6,085 nt of DNA. Origin: an uncultured Oscillospiraceae bacterium. GTDB lineage: Bacteria > Bacillota_A > Clostridia > Oscillospirales > Oscillospiraceae. The notes under the pieces were generated by a model. It was not told the DNA's origin. It saw only the letters and a program-made list of their open reading frames with translations, and did no database searches. The position numbers and the translations under genes were made by a program. The stretch covers positions 1 through 6,085 of the forward strand of contig CAAEDK010000052.1 in the NCBI GenBank assembly GCA_900754605.1. The letters run 5' to 3'. Below are positions 4,545 through 6,085 of this stretch, piece after piece. Position 1 is the first letter of the stretch, and every line of letters starts with the position of its first letter.

Positions 4545-5246
4545 TTACTGTTTTATGCCAACACGGACGATTTGTCCGGCTTGCATCGTGAGAATGGTAT
4601 CGGACAGGCGATAGGCGCTGTCCATATCGTGAGTGATAAGCAGAAAAGCACAGTCGAATTCCCGGTGATATTGTTCCAGGACGTGCATGACGGCATCAGC
4701 GGAGATCAGGTCCAAGCCGCTGAGTACTTCATCTAAAATAAGGTACTTGGGACGGATGGACATGGCCCGCACCAAAGAGAGCCTCCGTTGCTCCCCGCCA
4801 GATAGCTGCCGGGCGGGAATCTCCAAAAGCCGTTCTTCCATGTGGGTCAGTTCCATGAGTTCGCCAATGCGCTCCCGGCGCTGCCGCTTTGAGAGAGAGG
4901 TAAGGTTGACCATCGCCTCCTCTACATTACTGCGGACAGAGCGCATGGGGTTCAGTGTTCCGCTGGCATCCTGAAAAACCGCCTGGAGCTTTGTACGCCG
5001 TTTTCGCCAGTCCTCGGTGCTGCAGCTGGAGGTGTCCTCTCCATCCAGGAAAATCGTCCCTTGATCCGGGGGTTCCAGGCCGACCAACAGACGAGCCAGG
5101 GTACTTTTCCCGGAGCCGGACTCTCCAACCAGAGAGGTAAAGGAGCCGGGTTCCAGACGAATGGATACATTCCGAAGTGCGGAAAATGAGAGTCCGTGTG
5201 TGCCGGTATAGGTTTTGCTGATGTTCTCGGCAATCAGTCCGTCCAT
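4545..5246 (-). CDS. ABC transporter ATPase, NikE-like
   Basis: This 233-aa cytoplasmic ATPase is one of two that power the importer. Walker A is GESGSGKST (41-49), the Q-loop FQDASGTLNP (91-100, Gln92), the signature LSGGE (148-152), Walker B YLILDEVLSGLD (168-179, catalytic Glu173) and the switch His206 (ITHD). The QDxxxxxNP block and DExxSxLD in place of DEPTSALD are features of the NikE branch, as in E. coli NikE. I chose ATG 5246 because AGGGAGGG lies about 7 nt upstream. ATG 5252 would abut that ribosome site, and GTG 5300 adds 18 residues that are out of family. The gene overlaps the end of the NikD-like ATPase by 13 nt. The protein lacks the C-terminal oligopeptide domain, ending soon after GQIVRVG. 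Confidence 0.92.
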   Translation of the reverse strand: MDGLIAENISKTYTGTHGLSFSALRNVSIRLEPGSFTSLVGESGSGKSTLARLLVGLEPPDQGTIFLDGEDTSSCSTEDWRKRRTKLQAVFQDASGTLNPMRSVRSNVEEAMVNLTSLSKRQRRERIGELMELTHMEERLLEIPARQLSGGEQRRLSLVRAMSIRPKYLILDEVLSGLDLISADAVMHVLEQYHREFDCAFLLITHDMDSAYRLSDTILTMQAGQIVRVGIKQ

Positions 5247-6022
5247 GTCCATCCCTCCCTGCTCATCGGGTGATTTGCTGCGGCATATTCCTTTGTCCAC
5301 GCCTGTTTCGGGTGTCCCAGAAGTTCCTGCATCGTCCCCTGTTCGGTCAGCATTCCATGCTCCATCACATAAACCGTCCCGCAGAGAGTGCGGAGTGCGG
5401 CAACATCGTGGGAAATAAACAAGATGCCGGTGCTTTCCCGCTGCTGTTCCAGAAGTTCCAGCAAAAGCGTCCGATTTTCCGCATCCAGTGCGGAGGTGGG
5501 CTCATCGGCTAAAATGTATCTGGGATGCAGGGCCAGCAGCAGAGCGGCTGCCGCCCGTTGTAGCATCCCTCCAGAGAGCTGGGCGGGGTAGCTGTCGAGC
5601 ACCCGCCGAGGCTGGGACAATCCCAGATCCGCCAAAAGCGTTTCCGACAGCTCCAGCGCCGTTTTCCCAGAGGCACCTGTTCTCAACCGCAGGGTTTCTT
5701 CCATCTGCCGTCCCAGCTTGAGCCTGGGGTCAAAGGCGGTCATTGGGTTTTGCGGGATAAAGCCCAAGGTCGTTCCGCACAGCTCCCGGCGTTTCCGTGG
5801 GGACAGGGCCCATAGCGATTGTCCGTCCACCTGGATTGTACCGCCGCTGACCTGGCAACCGCCGCTTAAAATGCCAAGCAGAGCCTTGAGCAGTGTAGTC
5901 TTGCCTGCCCCGCTTTGCCCGGTCAGGCCCACAGCCTCTCCGGTCTCGATTTGAAAAGAGATCTGCTTCAAAAGCTGGGCGCCGTTCCGGGCTGTTACAG
6001 ATAAGTTTTGTACCTCAAGCAT
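5234..6022 (-). CDS. ABC transporter ATPase, NikD-like
   Basis: This 262-aa ATPase is the first of the pair. Walker A is GQSGAGKTT (35-43), the Q-loop FIPQNPMTAFDP (88-99, Gln91), the signature LSGGM (149-153), Walker B YILADEPTSALD (169-180, Glu174) and the switch His205 (ISHD). The FIPQNPMTAFDP block is typical of Opp/Dpp/Nik ATPases. The C-terminus, HPKQAWTKEYAAA (238-250), corresponds to the short tail of this family and not to a full oligopeptide domain with metal-site cysteines. The start is ATG 6022, with AAAGGAGGG about 9 nt upstream; the frame stays open to the window edge but earlier codons lie in the permease gene. Its start overlaps the permease stop by 8 nt (ATGCTTGA), and its end overlaps the NikE-like gene by 13 nt. 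Confidence 0.93.
   Translation of the reverse strand: MLEVQNLSVTARNGAQLLKQISFQIETGEAVGLTGQSGAGKTTLLKALLGILSGGCQVSGGTIQVDGQSLWALSPRKRRELCGTTLGFIPQNPMTAFDPRLKLGRQMEETLRLRTGASGKTALELSETLLADLGLSQPRRVLDSYPAQLSGGMLQRAAAALLLALHPRYILADEPTSALDAENRTLLLELLEQQRESTGILFISHDVAALRTLCGTVYVMEHGMLTEQGTMQELLGHPKQAWTKEYAAANHPMSREGWTWTD
5253..5259 (-). promoter_or_regulatory. Ribosome binding site that fixes the NikE-like start
   Basis: GGGAGGG on the minus strand is followed by ATGGACATG. The first ATG (5252) touches the ribosome site directly; the second (5246) has proper spacing, so the latter is chosen. The site lies within the 3' end of the NikD-like gene, as expected for coupled operon genes. Confidence 0.7.
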
Positions 6023-6085
6023 GAGCGGACACCCTCCTTTCAATCCAGCGTCCCAGCGTATGGAATGCCATGGTACACACCACAA
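6015..6085 (-). CDS. C-terminal end of an ABC transporter permease (partial)
   Basis: Only the last 22 codons are inside the window, ending at TGA 6015-6017. The readable tail, VVCTMAFHTLGRWIERRVSA, is a short hydrophobic stretch followed by a basic amphipathic end. That is how the second permease (NikC/OppC type) of such importers commonly finishes. The reading frame is supported mainly by context: its stop overlaps the NikD-like start by 8 nt, and a permease is expected at this position. The remainder, with the membrane segments and EAA loop, is outside the window to the right. Confidence 0.6.
   Translation of the reverse strand, partial: VVCTMAFHTLGRWIERRVSAHA

Overview
The window looks like a chromosomal segment from a Gram-positive, low-to-mid G+C Clostridia-type bacterium (Bacillota, plausibly a gut Oscillospirales or Lachnospirales member). 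The reasons are strong AGGAGG-type ribosome binding sites, a Tn916-type sigma/helix-turn-helix gene pair, a Firmicutes-style DtxR/MntR regulator, a lipoprotein solute-binding protein in place of a periplasmic one, and frequent G·U-containing hairpins after genes. All recognisable genes lie on the minus strand, so the biological order runs from the right end of the window to the left. The taxonomic call is an inference.

Right part (about 2430-6085): the distal end of a five-gene ABC importer of the nickel/peptide (NikABCDE / Opp-Dpp) superfamily. Read on the minus strand, it holds the last residues of a permease, a NikD-like ATPase, a NikE-like ATPase and a lipoprotein substrate-binding protein. 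These are tightly packed, with overlaps of 8 and 13 nt and a gap of 16 nt. A 14-bp hairpin follows, then a short DtxR/MntR-family metal-dependent repressor with its own terminator. The context suggests metal or metal-chelate uptake controlled by the repressor. Its ligand residues are a hybrid of the Mn-type and Fe-type sets.

Middle (about 1698-2435): a 738-bp stretch without a convincing normal-sized gene. It is AT-rich at its right end (about 35% G+C by hand count for 2221-2400) and carries a string of inverted repeats. One is a terminator whose stem lies inside the last codons of a possible 23-aa leader peptide. Another is a 78-nt GC-rich hairpin, and two overlapping, mutually exclusive hairpins lie just before the sigma-factor gene. 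I read it as a structured leader or attenuator for the genes to its left.

Left part (1-1697): a sigma-70-like gene overlapping a small helix-turn-helix gene, resembling the orf7-orf8 regulatory pair of Tn916-type conjugative transposons but with no tet gene, xis or int in view. Then come a hairpin, a tandem pair of 20-bp repeats, a good sigma-A promoter and a two-gene Fic toxin/antitoxin operon (VbhA-like antitoxin then Fic protein, 8-nt overlap). This part is probably accessory DNA, either an integrative element or a remnant, abutting the metal-transport locus.
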